This document shows positions 38,249 through 50,763 of a stretch of 64,000 nucleotides of DNA, in pieces. Made by a program: the position numbers and the translations under genes. The DNA lies in assembly GCA_004794655.1 (NCBI GenBank), contig SMMW01000614.1, positions 2,358,501 through 2,422,500 of the forward strand, read 5' to 3'. This DNA comes from Marisa cornuarietis (Eukaryota; Mollusca; Gastropoda; Architaenioglossa; Ampullariidae). The notes beneath the pieces were generated by a model that worked only from the letters and a program-made list of their open reading frames with translations, did not search any database and had not been told where the DNA came from. How positions within the stretch are numbered: the first letter of the stretch is position 1; each line of letters opens with the position of its first letter.

Positions 38249-40964
38249 ATGCAGGCCGTTCTCGTAATCTGGGTTCTAGCCTGGAGTTTGAGAGGTAAGA
38301 TGAGTCTACCAGCAGACAGAGGCCAGGTGTACACTCAGCTAATATTTTATAATTACTTTAAATGTTTGTAAAAAGTTAGCCATCCCTAGTCGCTACCCGC
38401 ATGCTGAGCACCCGGCCTTGTATAGTGTCATTCTCGCCAGGAGAATATCCTTGAGCAGGTCATGGTCCCCGATATATTCGTCCACGCGACCTTTATGCAG
38501 CTAGCTAATAAACTTTTAGCATAATAAAAATTTAAAGTTTTGTTAGGAGCTGTTTAGTTAGAACAGATAACACTGTTCAGCGTTTCAGTCAGAAGGCCCA
38601 TTAGTGCAGCATCAGTAAATAGTGACAGAGTATTTCAGTTGTTGTAAGACTTTTATTGTTTTGATAGGAAATTCAGAGCTTAGCAGTTTCATTTCCACTC
38701 ACAACGTAATCGTAAAAAATGTTCTCTCCCTCAGCATCCACCCTTCCTCTACAAAAGCCACAACCATCGACCATTTCAGCATTGTCCGGTCGAAGGCCAG
38801 AAAATAAAAAGCGATGTGAATATCCATTATATTTTGTCCTTAAAGGGGCTAGGGTTAGTAGGGGAAGAGGAAGCAGATTTTTACAGTTATATTTTCTTGT
38901 CAGTCATAATTATTTAAAGGTTTTGTTGGTACCTTACTTTGCTATTTGTTATTGCAATAATTTCTATTTTGAAGAACTTAAACTCCATCTTATGAACTTT
39001 CAGCTTACGCAAGTGAGGATTTAACCGCCATTAATCTCGACCAAGCAAGCGGAATTACTGTGGAGGGATCAATGAAAGAATTCCCTTTTGTACTGAATCA
39101 CGTGATTTCAGAAAGTAGTTTGACGGGACAGAAGGCAGAACTGAGCACCCAGTTATCCGAATTCATGTCCACTGTGATGATGTTCTTAGAGCGGCAGAGC
39201 AGCGAAATGTCGCTCCTTAAAGAACAGGTCGCTAAAGACAGGGAAAACCTCATCAACCTGTCTTTGTCCGTCGAGATCCTGACGCACAAGGTCGCCGGCC
39301 TGAATGTGGAAGTCGATGTCATGGCGGAGTTGGCGAGGGAGTACAGGACCATCAGCGAGAGACTGTCGACCCTGGAAAGAAAGGAAGGGACAATTGCGGA
39401 CAAAGACAGATTTCAGCAGGGCTGCGAGGGATCCGCGCTAGGCCAGCCTTTCACTCACGAAGACCGAGATGTGTTTGAAGAAGAGTATGCGTTTTTCAAG
39501 CGAATGATCACTGGCTTCGTAGAAGAGAGTGGGGAAGTAAGTGGAGAAGACATCGGAGAGGAGAGTCAGGAAGGAAGTGGAGAAGATGGTGAGACTACGT
39601 TCCAGGGATCCAGGCGAGGCCAATCTTTCCTTTACAAATTGCCAAAAGTGTTATTAGAAGAGGATGAGCTTTACGATAGAGTTATCACTGACGACTTAAA
39701 AGAGAGTCGGGAAGGAAGTGGAGAAGAAAGTCGCGAAGAAAGCGGAAAAGATGGTGAGTATAAGCGCTAAGGCATCTCCGTTTTGTGATAGTGTTTTATT
39801 ATCACGGTACATGTGTACTCATCGATTACTCTTACCTGGTGAGTCAGTTCCCATACAAATCTTCAGTCAAGCAGAATATACTTTAGTATATTTAATTTAA
39901 AAAGTTACTTCAAGTACAAGTTAGCAAAGTTAGAATAAATATAAAGTAAGCCAAACGTTTATTTAAGCCATTTGAGTGAAGGTTTGTTTAAATAAGTGTC
40001 TTTCAAGTCTATTTTATTGTTGTTTGCCCAACGGATTAATAGGATTTCTGTTTATCAAAATGTTTTTCGTTCTTGGAACATTTCAGACGTGTATGTAAAG
40101 TCTCGCTCGGTCGTATTACAACCTCCTTGCTTCGCAAAGGGCTGCTTAATATCCATGATGGCGGTGACAGGCGATGAAAGGTTGGTCATGCACGACTATG
40201 CGCAGAAGACCCTTCATATGAAAGAAATCAACGGAAGCAAGAAGTTCCGACACGCATCACTAGAGGAGAGTGCAGGTGACATGGCATTGCTTAGCAACGG
40301 TCTCCTAGCTATAACCTTGACTAACACCAAGAAGATCGTCTTCTACAACGTTTCAGGCGACTACCTGCAGGACGTGGGATATGTCACCACTGCAATAGGA
40401 TATAAAGGCATCGCGCAGGTGGGCGACAGCGAGCAGCTGGTGGTGAGCCACTTCGCTGGAGACAACTTCTACAGCGTCGACATCCTTAACTTCCGCGGGC
40501 AGCTCACTCGCCATGTCCGCAACGGAACCGACATCAGGTACCCCAACCACCTGTCCTACCTCGACGGCGACGTCTTCATCTCCGACTGGGCCGCAAATCA
40601 CCTGCACCGGCTGAACCTGGCGACAGGCGAGCTGCTTCCGACGACTTCAACGACGCGGGGTCAGGAGGTCAGCCTGTTCCAGCCACGCCAGTCGGCCGTG
40701 GATGATAAGGGTAACCTGTTCCTGGCTACAGGAGGAACAGCGTGCAGCGGTTTGGGTAACGACGACCCCTACTACTGGTGTGTGATGCTCCTGGCTCGCA
40801 ACGGCACCTGGAAGAAGCTGACTGATGTCCAGATGGACCTCAAGAGCGATCACGTTTATCCCTACGGCGTAGCGGTGTCGGGTGACCACCTGTACGTGTC
40901 GTACGCCAACTGGCACGATGTCTGGAGCACCCAGATCATCGAATACACACTTGGTTATCGATGA
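38249..40964 (+). CDS. Secreted coiled-coil/NHL-like beta-propeller protein, gene A (3 exons, 557 aa)
   Basis: Exons are 38249-38294, 39004-39753 and 40087-40964; both introns are phase 1 with GT-AG borders. Exon 1 gives MQAVLVIWVLAWSLR, which with AYA forms a signal peptide. Exon 2 encodes a heptad-rich coiled coil (about residues 58-145), a lone Cys at 156 that could link chains, and an acidic segment with VSGEDIGEESQEGS-type repeats (about 185-265). Exon 3 encodes the whole propeller. It has about six blade-like repeats, such as DGDVFISDWAANHLHRLNL and SGDHLYVSYANWHDVW, and several N-x-S/T sites. The fold most resembles NHL-type propellers of TRIM proteins, but here it is secreted. The frame is intact from ATG to stop. 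Function is unknown; oligomeric extracellular recognition is an inference. Confidence 0.75.
40087..40964 (+). CDS. Gene A terminal exon: beta-type propeller
   Basis: Starts after TTTCAG (40081-40086), in phase 1, encoding DVYVKSRSVV and then the propeller to the stop. About 292 residues. The open frame extends upstream into the intron, but the TTTCAG acceptor and shared phase mark the true exon start. A near copy lies at 61047-61927. Confidence 0.75.
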
Positions 40965-41111
40965 AGAAGCCGCGACACGCAAGTGGGCCAGTGGAAGAAT
41001 CTGTGTGCAGGGATGTCACTGTACGGCAGTCAGCGCAGGGGGACTGAACGTTTGGACTTAAACTTTTTTTAACGCTTGCTATCATTGTTAAATGAGGTGT
41101 ATCCTGCAGCA

Positions 41112-41117
41112 AATAAA
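41112..41117 (+). promoter_or_regulatory. Polyadenylation signal AATAAA, gene A
   Basis: AATAAA about 150 bp after the gene A stop, in the sequence GCAGCAAATAAATGTGCAC shared by all three units. Confidence 0.6.
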
Positions 41118-41136
41118 TGTGCACATAAAATAGTGC

Positions 41137-41191
<55 letters not shown>

Positions 41192-43490
41192 ATGTTGCGC
41201 TTGTATGTTTGTCATGTTCACCACATGCCTATTTCGGTATGTTTCGCTGTTGATGTTTTACTCTATTTCTCAATGTTTTATTTTTTGTTGATTTTCTCGA
41301 ACACGGTCATGCCACCCTGTCTCCTTGAAATAGGCCGATGGAGTTTATCTCTCACAGAGCTGGATGGCGCGGACGGACGGACGGACGGACGGACGGACAG
41401 ACGGACGGAAAATCACACGAATTGAGTGTGAGAGAAAGAGTAGCCTAATTCAGCCACACTTTTAAGGACAAGGTAAGAGTCCATGGTGGAATAATCAAGC
41501 GACTGGAATAAAAGTGGGGTCGATAGAGAGACAGAAAAGCAAGCTGGACACCATTTCGTTTTTACAGTGACCTTCCACAGAGAGCACAGAGAGAGGAAGG
41601 GAACAAGGACAGAAGGAGACAACGAAGAGTAGGAGAGAAAGCTAGAATTTCTTTCCACCGATATGAAAACATTGGACTGGAAAGAAGTTAAGACCTAAGA
41701 CACGTGGCAGCGAATAAAAAATGAGTAAGCTAGCCATCGTTTGCTGAACTTGCCTGATCTCTCCTGGAAAACCAATCTTTTCAGAATGTGTTCCCTGTAG
41801 TAATTCAGCTAATGTATTCTTCAAGAGTAGTGCGTCTGCGAGACGGGGGGAGTAGTTGGGAGAGAGGAGGGTAGACACATGACATCTGCTTTTATACCAA
41901 TGCCAATGAAGATGAGTCGAACATCATGATTTTACCTGCCGACCGAATGGTTCTAAGTGACAAGAAGGAGCACACTTGATCTACATTATCCGGTAAACAT
42001 TTGTTTTCAAACATGAAAAAATGAGTTGATGTACCCGTGTACTTTGTGAATAGTTTTCACCGTTTACGTAAAAAAAAAGTTCACCAAATACAACAAGCGC
42101 TGAAACAAACAAATTTTATTTCAAAAATGGTTTCCTTGCTTCATGCTCTGAACTCGTTCACGATTCGACTTCCTTGCATATTTTCCTCTCAAAGGGAAAT
42201 TTAATTAAGAAATCATCAGGATTGGGTAATAGGCTTCTTAAACACCTGCTGCAGTGATTATTTATTCTTCTTAGATACTTTCCTATCATTATCTTCACCT
42301 GGGTTTTTTCCCCTCTGTCCGTTCTCTCCGTCTCTTCTCCCCGCATCACTCCCAGAGATTTTCTTGTCAATTGGTTCCCCTTGCCATTCATTTGACTGGT
42401 TACATAAATGTGGGAGATGAAAACGTGTAAACTGCTCCTGTGGCTCCGCCTTTGGCTGAGCTTTTATATTTCCTTTCCTTACATGTGGGTGACATAAATA
42501 CCTCCTGTAGCTGGCCCAGGTCTGCTCATGTACAGAAGTGGGAAGGGGGGGGGTTATAGGGAGTGCATGACTGTATTCTTCCAGTGGCAAAGCAAAGTAT
42601 CCCCTTAACTTTCACCAACTATGCTATCAATTTCTTCAGTATTGTTATCCCTTTGACAGAAACTTCTACAAACCTCTCTTGTCCATGTGGTAGATGTTTG
42701 CAAGCAAATTTATGAAAAGAGAACGAGATGCAAACTCTTATGCAACTCCCCACCCATCCTCCATCTCATGCAGCGAGCAAAGGACTGCAAGACATTATGG
42801 CAGAAAAAGATGTATGGAGATGTCTGGCTCGACCCTTTGTTCTGAAGGAGCTTGGTAATGGCGAGAAGCTCAAGAACAAAGACGTATGTGAATCTCTTTT
42901 CCCCCATTGTTTTCTCTAATTATCGGCTGAGCTTCGATCACCGACGGCATGACCGTGACCTCCCGTGACCTTTCTGCCACCCTCATAAAGTCCCCCGCTC
43001 TCCAAACGGTCTGTAGGCAAAAGCACGTCTCAACCTGAACTCCTTCCTCTCCCTCCCCTCCCTCTAAGTCACGTGACGCTAGGTGTTGTCATGAAGTCCA
43101 AGAACAAGGCTGATGAGGAACGAGAGTAAGGGACGGGTGATTGCTAGGGCGAGGGGAGCAAGGGGGTGGTGGTGGAGGAGAATGGTATAGTCTGCTGTCG
43201 AGTTAGAAATAATAAGAATATATTTGAGAAATCGACGACAACATTTTGAGGAATCGATGGGAACGGGGTTCAGGACACACAGGGAACGGCTACGAGGGAA
43301 TCAGTTAAGGAATATTACGAGGAATGAGAAAATGGTGAGTGTGAGCACGCGCTCCTCTCTGGTCTTTTTCTCGGAGGCACGTGCACGCATGTGTTTGACC
43401 GATGGCCACTGATAGCGAGGTCTTTGTGTTCAATCAAACAGGCAGTTGTAGCAATACAAACACATGCAACCTTCCCTCATACACATCCCC

Positions 43491-43512
43491 TCGCTCACAG
43501 ACACATACAAAG

Positions 43513-43546
<34 letters not shown>

Positions 43547-43874
43547 GTTTGCACATTGAGAGAGAGAGAGAGAGACAGAGAGACACACACACAGATCCTC
43601 AATTACAGGCACACACACACACACTCTCTCTTTATCTCTATCTCACACACACATACACACAATCTCTCTCAGACACGCACACATTCACAGAAAGAAGGAT
43701 AGAGAAACACACACACACAGACCATCAATCACAGATACACACAAAACTCTCTCTTACACACACATTCACACAGGGAGAGAGAGACACACACATAGACGCT
43801 CAATCACAGACACACACACACACACACGCTCTCTCTTTCTCAGCTCTCTTTCTCTCACACACACATACACATAA

Positions 43875-43906
<32 letters not shown>

Positions 43907-43914
43907 GTCAAGAG
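43491..43914. repeat. Compound (TC)(AC)(GA) microsatellite block, unit 2
   Basis: Apparently the same sequence as the unit 1 block at 36377-36800, including the order and length of the dinucleotide runs as far as I can compare by eye. Confidence 0.9.
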
Positions 43915-44452
43915 ACTTTCTAATTCAGGAGAAAATAACTGAACTATTGAGTCCAAGGACTATTGTGGGTTGTTTTTGTAAGATGTTTTGTTCCAGTTTC
44001 TGAAGCTCCAGGGAGTAGCAAAACTTTGTCTTCTCTTCTTGTGAGAAATGTTTTTCTCGATTGTTTATTATCACTACTCCAGTGAAATAATGTGCAATCA
44101 CTACTTCAGGACTTGTACAAGCAAATCGCAGACACAGTCTACACTTCCCCGCTCACCACGCTGGTGCCGGAAATGAACAAATCATGTTGGAATAAGAGAA
44201 GATAGTCTCGTCTGTATGATGGGTCATGCCTCAGCTGTAGTCTCACATACTTGGCACGCGGTACGGAGGAAGAGACAGAAAAAGCAAAAGAGAGTTTAAG
44301 AGGAGATACAGTTTGATATTTATTCGTGTAGTTACGGAAAAGTAGTGAATAAAAAGGGCAAACGAGTGTCAGGGGGAGAAACAATTACAGTAGAACACCA
44401 TTGTCAAAGTACAAGGAACGGAAGGTGGTTTATAAGCATTGTGTCATTAAAG

Positions 44453-44558
44453 TTTGACAGTCTGTCGTTGATGTTCGTGTGCTCTCTCGCCAACTCCGCC
44501 ATGACCTCGACTTCCACATTCAGGCCCACGACCTTCTGTGTCAGGATCTCGACGGACG
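44453..44558 (-). pseudogene. Inverted coiled-coil exon fragment, unit 2 (frame open)
   Basis: Minus-strand copy of the stalk coiled coil with reading VEILTQKVVGLNVEVEVMAE. It has no stop at the position broken in unit 1, so it is the copy closest to a working exon. Confidence 0.6.
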
Positions 44559-44607
44559 AACACATTTCATGGACACATCTACAAGCACATTACACAGACA
44601 CTTTACA

Positions 44608-45853
44608 CGGTGGTTAGAGCGCTAGCGTCCGAACCGAGAACGGGCTGGCTCAATCCCCGATAATCGCAGCAAGCCTCCCCCAGATGACCCAGCTGACGGG
44701 AATTAGGCCTGTAAGGTTTGATGTGAGCGAGAGTTACTTGCCCTTACTTGGGGTAAACAAACACGATCAAGACTAAGCGGCTGTGTGCTGTCAGTGAGAC
44801 AGCATCGCATTTTTAAGCATTTAAAAGCTGTTCTTCCTTTAAGTTAAGCTTTAGGAGGACTATTAAAATCATCAGTATTTTTAGAGAAAATTTGTACTCC
44901 TGTCTTATATCATAACATTTTTTACAATTAATTTTAAGATTAGAATATTCTAATTGAATGTTCATCCACCACTTAAAACTTCTGAAATCCATGGGTCAGT
45001 TTTAATTACAGTAGGTTAAAACTCAGGGTTCTATCTTAGTGTCTCTCTCTATATATATATAAATCTCTTGATTTGTATGCTTATATATGACAATCTAAAC
45101 TGTGATGAACTATTAATAATGCTATATTAAATTTATATTGATTATCAATGTTTGCTAAAAATACAAAACAAGAACACACAAAGTTATAGACCTTACCTTA
45201 CATCTAAAATTCAGTTCATCCGATTTTTAACACATTTTTCCACAAAACAGGATGGATAATATACATCTTTTAAGTAAGATATTTATATCATAGTATAAAA
45301 TATTATCATCTTTATATAAAACAGAGTTAGACTAATATGAATATGAGCTTAATGAGGACCAATGGTGCAAAGGCATTGTTAAAGAATTGATTCAGTGATT
45401 TCGGTATAGGCCACTCATCTGTCACCTGTTGTAAACATAACTGACATAGTTTTGCACTTGGATAAGTAACAGAACTAGCACACATGACTTTTAACAAGGG
45501 AAAAAAAATGCGAATGACTTACTACTTTATTTCCATATTTAGCATATGGCGCATTCAGATTTTTTAACACTAGCTCAGTAATATAGTCTTATAGTTTTCG
45601 AATCTCACGAAGCTGGCGGCTTCGTGGGCGGCTTTGTTTACCCCAACTAAGGGAAGTCACTCGCAGGTGATGACGTCAACCTTACAGGCCTAATAGGTAC
45701 CTGAGTCCATAGAGGGTTGGGGAAGGTAAGGCAGCGAGGGAGAGGAGATTGGGACCACCCTCATGTAAAAAGCTGGCCTCGAGAAAAGTGGGGTCTCTAA
45801 CACCTCCCTCCCCAACGACCTTTACCTAAGGTCATCCCATAACCTTTTTCATT
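44608..45853. mobile_element. Unit 2-specific insertion with inverted SINE-like ends
   Basis: Units 1 and 3 read straight through this point (TTTACACGTACGTC). The left end has a tRNA-like head (GGTGGTTAGAGCGCTAGCG, with a B-box-like GGCTCAATCCCCG) and then TTAGGCCTGTAAGGTT and TTGGGGTAAACAAA. The same two blocks return inverted at 45640-45700. AT-rich DNA fills the middle. The simplest reading is two SINE copies in opposite orientation, or one element with long inverted repeats. Confidence 0.55.
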
Positions 45854-46100
45854 CCTGAGTCTGTGGCATTCAAAGTGGAAAGGAAAGAGAAAATTAGCGA
45901 AGCTGGCTCACATCTGTTGTCATAGGCTGGGAAACTCCACTGAGAGAAAGAGAGACGAAAACAGGAGGAAGGGATGGGGGAAGAGAGAAAGTAGACATCA
46001 TGAAAGGCCTGTTAACTGTTAGGTCACTTAGTCTAAGAGCAGTTACAAAGGTCAACTTAGACTGTAAAGGCGACAGGCAAGGGGTCCCATGAACAATGCA

Positions 46101-46276
46101 CTAACTGTTTCTAATTGATGTCGGGCGATCGTAAACTGCATAAACTGTAAATGTCGCATCCGAACCTGATTTTGTGAGAATGTGGGACACGTTCACGCCC
46201 TTCTGGAAGCCAGCAATATAAGTGCTTACTGTGGTAACATTTCTAGTCGCCGAGTTATGGGTACAATTTTCGCACG
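46101..46276 (-). pseudogene. Ig-like exon relic, unit 2
   Basis: Minus-strand frame after a CACAG acceptor, with the peptide features of the unit 3 copy (N-x-T sites, TYIAGFQKGVNVS). It runs into a stop (TAG) where unit 3 continues with a Glu codon. Confidence 0.4.
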
Positions 46277-46314
46277 CTGTGGATGAGAACTGAAGCAGGA
46301 TAGAGCAGATCACC

Positions 46315-48877
46315 ATGCAGGCCGTCCTCGTAATCTGGGTTCTAGCCATTGTGAGAGGTAAGATAAGTCTACCAGCAGACAGAGGCCAGGTGTACACTCA
46401 GCTAATATTTTATAATCACTTTTTTTGGTAACAAGTTAGCCATCCCTAGCCGCTACCCGCATGCTGAGCACCCGGCCTTGTATAGTGTCATTCTCGCCAG
46501 GAGAATTACCTTGAGCAGGTCTCCGATATATTCGTCCACGCGACCTTTAAACTTTTAGCATAAAATAAGACTTAAGAGTTTTGTTAGGACCTGTTTAGTT
46601 AGAATAGCTAACTCCGTTCAGCGTTTCAGTCAGAAGGCCCATTAGTGCAGCATCAGTAAATAGGGACAGAGTATTACAGTTGTTGTCAGACTTTTATTGT
46701 TTTGATAGGAAATTCAGAGCTTAGCAGTTTCATTTCCACAGTCCTTCACCATTTTATCAGAAAGAAATGTTTTCCCCAATCAGCATCCACCCTTCCTCTA
46801 CAATCGCCACAACCATCGACCATTTCAGCATTGACCGGTCGAAGGCCAGATAATAAAAAGCGATGTGAATATCCCCTATATTTTGTCCTTAAAGGGGCTA
46901 GGGTTAGTAGGGGAAGTGAAAGCAGATTTTTACAGTTATATTTTCTTGTCAGACAAATAATTATTTGAAGGTTCTGTTTGTACCTTACTTTGCTATTTGC
47001 TATTGCAATAAGTTCTATTTTGAAGAACTTAAATTCAATCTCATGGATTTTCAGCTTATGCAAGTGAGGATTTAACCGCCCAAGCAAGCGAAATTACTGT
47101 GGAGGGATCAATGAAAGAATTTCCTTTTGTACTGGATCACGTGTTTTCAGAAAGTAGTTTGACGGGACAGAAGGCAGAAGATGCGGATTTCATGCGAATG
47201 TTCCTTAGCTACATAGAAAATGGAGGTAAAGTAAGTGGAGAAGACATCGGAGAGGAGAGTCAGGAAGGAAGTGAGAATACGTTCCAGGGATTGTGGCGAA
47301 GCCAGTCTTCAACTCCCGAATACCCAGTGGGGCTTGACGATGGGGATGCAGATTTCATGCAAATGCTCGCTTGGTTCGCAGCAGAGAGAGGTCAAGTAAG
47401 TGGAGAAGACATCGGAGAGGAGAGTCAGGAAGGAAGCGGAAAAGGTGAGTATAAGCGCTAAGGCATCTCCATTTTGTGACAGTTCGTGTTTTATTACGAC
47501 CTTTTGCAGAAATCACGTTTAAAAATATAAATAGTGTATTTTAAGAGAGGGTCTTTGCTTACCACGGTAATGTGAACTTATCGATTACTCTTACCTGGTG
47601 AGCCAGTTCCCATACAAATCTTCAGACAAGCGCAACAATGGCAGAATAAGTAAGCGTGACTGAGTGAAAGCGAAAACGACAAAGAAAGGCATTATGACAT
47701 GGTTTGTTAAAGAGCTTTTACAACATTTAATGCAAGTCCTGATTTTAAAGACTGGTTGATCTAATTACTTCACCCCCTCTTAGTTACGCCCTGATTTTGG
47801 TGGATTTTAACAAGTCTTACTAGGGAGGTTCTCCGTAAGAAAATATAAGATACGGGCCAATCATCACTGTCATTGAAAACAACATGGATGTTGATACAAA
47901 TGTTTTAAGTAACATTTTCATTTTGAGTTAGAGCTCCTAGTTAAATGCATTAGTCTCTGCTATAAAACTTTGCAGAAGAAAAGCCGGTACTAGAGTTCGA
48001 TGTCCCATCCGATGCCATCGCCATGGGTAGCAGCCTCATAACCTCCCTCGTTGTCACAAACGACAGAAAAATCGTCATGGTCGATTACGCACAGAAGGAG
48101 GTCAAGGTCGCCTCGTTGGATGCCCCGGCGGAAGTAGGGGCCGGGCTTTCCTTCGATCAAACGCCGTGGTCTCTGGCCTTACTGAGCGATGGATTGGTGG
48201 CCGTATCCACGGAAGACGAGCGCGTGTTGTACATCGTCAATGTTTCCACGCCCGAACCGACGCTGGTGTCAAGGGTGACTACTGAGCGAGCCTACCGCGG
48301 GATTGCTCCTGGTCCCGGGGACACGTTGGTCGTAAGTTCCCAGAAGGACCCTCACATATTCTCTCGGGCAACCATCGACGTCATCTCACGTGACGGCCAC
48401 GTGATCCAAACGATCTCCGATCGGAGAATGGTCAAGCCTTTTTTCCTCTCTCGCTTCGGGGATGAGCTCTACGTGTCGGACTGGGGCAGCCACCGCGTGT
48501 ACCGCGTGAAACTGGACAGTGGAAACGTGGACACCATGTTTAACAACCTGGATCTGGCCACCATGGAGATGTACCAGCCGAGGGTAGTAGCTATCGACGA
48601 GGCCGGCAACATGTACGTAGCTTCTGGCGGACGCGTCTGCGCTGAAGCCGACGACGATGATGGCTGGTGCGTGCTAGTCATCACGCGAGGTGGGCAATGG
48701 ATGAACCTCGTCAATTTCAACGGTAACCATGACACCAAGTGGCCCTACGGCATCTCTCTGACTCCGACGGGGATCATCGTGTCATGGGGCAGGTGGAGTT
48801 CAGGGGGATGGCGATCCGAGTTGACTGCCTATTCCTTGCCCTCGTCCACAAAGAACTATGAAGGTCAGCTACGGTGA
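46315..48877 (+). CDS. Secreted NHL-like beta-propeller protein, gene B (3 exons, 444 aa)
   Basis: Exons are 46315-46357, 47055-47444 and 47976-48877, with phase 1 introns. Exon 1 encodes MQAVLVIWVLAIVR, a signal peptide completed by AYA. The stalk exon is short: the coiled coil of genes A and C is deleted between the GQKAE and DADFM codons, leaving two acidic repeats (DADFM...GKVSGEDIGEESQEGS). The terminal exon encodes an alpha-type propeller (IVMVDYAQKEVKVASLD, FGDELYVSDWGSHRVYRVKL, WPYGISLTPTGIIVSWG). The frame is open throughout. Without the coiled coil the product may not oligomerise as gene A's would. An alternative terminal exon lies at 49385-50286. Function is unknown. Confidence 0.72.
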
Positions 48878-49096
48878 TCGCCTCATTAATTTTATTTCTT
48901 TTTTGAAATTTTTCTGAGAACGATTGAAATAATTTTTTAGCAGATGACTAGATATGATCTTCTGTACATGATTAGCAGGTCAGATGGGCTTTAAAACATG
49001 TCACCTGATTCAGATATCCGGTCTTTGGTCCTGTACCCTTGTAATTAGTAATATCAGTTATACAGTTTAGCACGTACTCCTTTTCAACTCACACGG

Positions 49097-49245
49097 GCTG
49101 CGAGGGACCCGGGCTAGACCAGTCTTTAACTCCCGAATACCTAGAGTGGTTTAACGATGGGGGTGTTCATTTTTGGCAAAGAATGCTCACTAGCTACGAG
49201 GAAGAGAGAGATAAAGTAAGTGGAGAAGACATCGGAGGCTTTCTG
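49097..49245 (+). pseudogene. Stalk exon fragment between the two alpha exons
   Basis: Matches part of the stalk (CEGPGLDQSLTPEYLEWF, then DKVSGEDIGG). It breaks off before any splice donor and joins intron sequence directly. It marks the left edge of the local duplication that made the second alpha exon. Confidence 0.6.
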
Positions 49246-49384
49246 TAAGAAAATATAAGATATGAGCCAATCATCTTGTCATTGAAAACAACACGGATGT
49301 TGATACAAATGTTTTAAGTAACATTTTCATTTTGAGTTAGATCTTCTAGTTAAATGCATTGGTATCTGCTATAAAACTTTGCAG

Positions 49385-50286
49385 GAGAAAAGCCGGTTCT
49401 AGAGTTCGATGTGCCATCCGATGCCATCGCCATGGGTAGCAGCCTCATAACCTCCCTCGTTGTCACAAACGACAGAAAAATCGTCATGGTCGATTACGCG
49501 CAGAAGGAGATCAAGGTCGCCTCGTTGGATGCCCCGGCGGAAGTAGGGGCCGGGCTTTCCTTCGATCAAACGCCGTGGTCTCTGGCCTTACTGAGCGATG
49601 GATTGGTGGCCGTATCCACGGAAGACGAGCGCGTGTTGTACATCGTCAATGTTTCCACGCCCGAACCGACGCTGGTGTCAAGGGTGACTACTGAGCGAGC
49701 CTACCGCGGGATTGCTCCTGGTCCCGGGGACACGTTGGTCGTAAGTTCCCAGAAGGACCCTCACATATTCTCTCGGGCAACCATTGACGTCATCTCACGT
49801 GACGGCCACGTGATCCGGACGATCTCCGATCGGAGAATGTACAAGCCTTTTTTCCTCTCTCGCTTCGGGGATGAGCTCTACGTGTCGGACTGGGGCAGCC
49901 ATCGCGTGTACCGCGTGAAACTGGACAGTGGAAACGTGGACACCATGTTTAACAACCTGGATCTGGCCACCATGGAGATGTACCAGCCGCGGGTAGTAGC
50001 TATCGACGAGGCCGGCAACATGTACGTAGCTTCTGGCGGACGCGTCTGCGCTGAAGCCGACGACGATGATGGCTGGTGCGTGCTAGTCATCACGCGAGGT
50101 GGGCAATGGATGAACCTCGTCAATTTCAACGGTAGCCATGACACCAAGTGGCCCTACGGCATCTCTCTGACTCCGACGGGGATCGTCGTGTCATGGGGCA
50201 GGTGGAGTGCATGGGGATGGCGATCCGAGTTGACTGCCTATTCCTTGCCCTCGTCCACAAAGCACCATGAAGGTCAGCTAGGGTGA
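49385..50286 (+). CDS. Second alpha-type propeller terminal exon of gene B
   Basis: Starts after TTTGCAG (49378-49384), in phase 1, and has exactly the length of the first alpha exon (902 nt) and only a handful of amino-acid changes (for example V/M to I/Y and N to S). No signal-peptide or complete stalk exon precedes it. It can be expressed only by splicing from the gene B stalk over the first alpha exon, or it is a silent duplicate. The frame is fully open. Confidence 0.6.
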
Positions 50287-50583
50287 TCGCATCATTAATT
50301 TTATTTCTTTTTTGAAATTTTTTCTGAGAACGATTGAAATAACTTTTTAGCAGATGACTAGATATGATCTTCTGTACATGATTAGCAGGTCAGATGGGCT
50401 TTAAAACATGTCACCTGATTCAGATGTCTTTGGTCCTGTGCCCTTGTGATTAGTAATATCAGTTATACAGTTTAGCACGTACTCCTTTCCAACTCACACG
50501 TTTTGGTTCACGGTTTATCTATACTTTAGTATATTTCATTTAAAAAGTTGCTTCAAGTAAAAGTTAGCAAAGTACATCAGGTA

Positions 50584-50610
50584 CATCGAATACACACTGG
50601 GTTATCGATG
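50584..50610 (+). pseudogene. Stub of the deleted beta propeller exon, unit 2
   Basis: Only the last codons of the beta exon (IEYTLGYR and stop) remain, followed by the shared 3' flank and AATAAA at 50758-50763. The rest of beta was deleted; the alpha exons may use this polyadenylation site. Confidence 0.7.
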
Positions 50611-50757
50611 AAGAAGCCCGACACGCAAGTGGGCCAGTGGAAAAATCTGTGCAGGGATGTCACTGTACGGCTGTCAGCGCAGGGGGACTGAACGTTTGGG
50701 CTTAAACTATTTTTCAAAAGCTTGTTATCACTCTTAAGTGAGGTGTATCCTGCAGCA

Positions 50758-50763
50758 AATAAA
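50758..50763 (+). promoter_or_regulatory. Polyadenylation signal AATAAA, unit 2
   Basis: Same context as in units 1 and 3. It is the first clear AATAAA after the alpha exons in this unit. Confidence 0.5.

Larger units (their letters stand above)
33986..41143 (+). repeat. Tandem duplication unit 1 (about 7.2 kb)
   Basis: First of three direct copies of a large segment. Each begins at a (TG)n tract followed by an ATGTTTGCTTGTATGTTT-like block and a GACG repeat. Then come a conserved non-coding block with a 63-codon open frame (35594-35785 here), a CT/CA/GA microsatellite block, minus-strand relics and a plus-strand coiled-coil/propeller gene. Each ends with the same 3' flank and AATAAA. This unit lacks the alpha propeller exon. 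Confidence 0.8.

Noticed and set aside
39098..39403. Minus-strand 101-codon frame over the stalk exon
   Set aside because: Antisense shadow of the gene A coiled coil; the same antisense frame over gene C shows it follows from the sense codons.
40353..40982. Minus-strand frames of 84 and 111 codons over the beta propeller exon
   Set aside because: Shadows of the propeller exon. They recur in gene C only because the sense exon is conserved.
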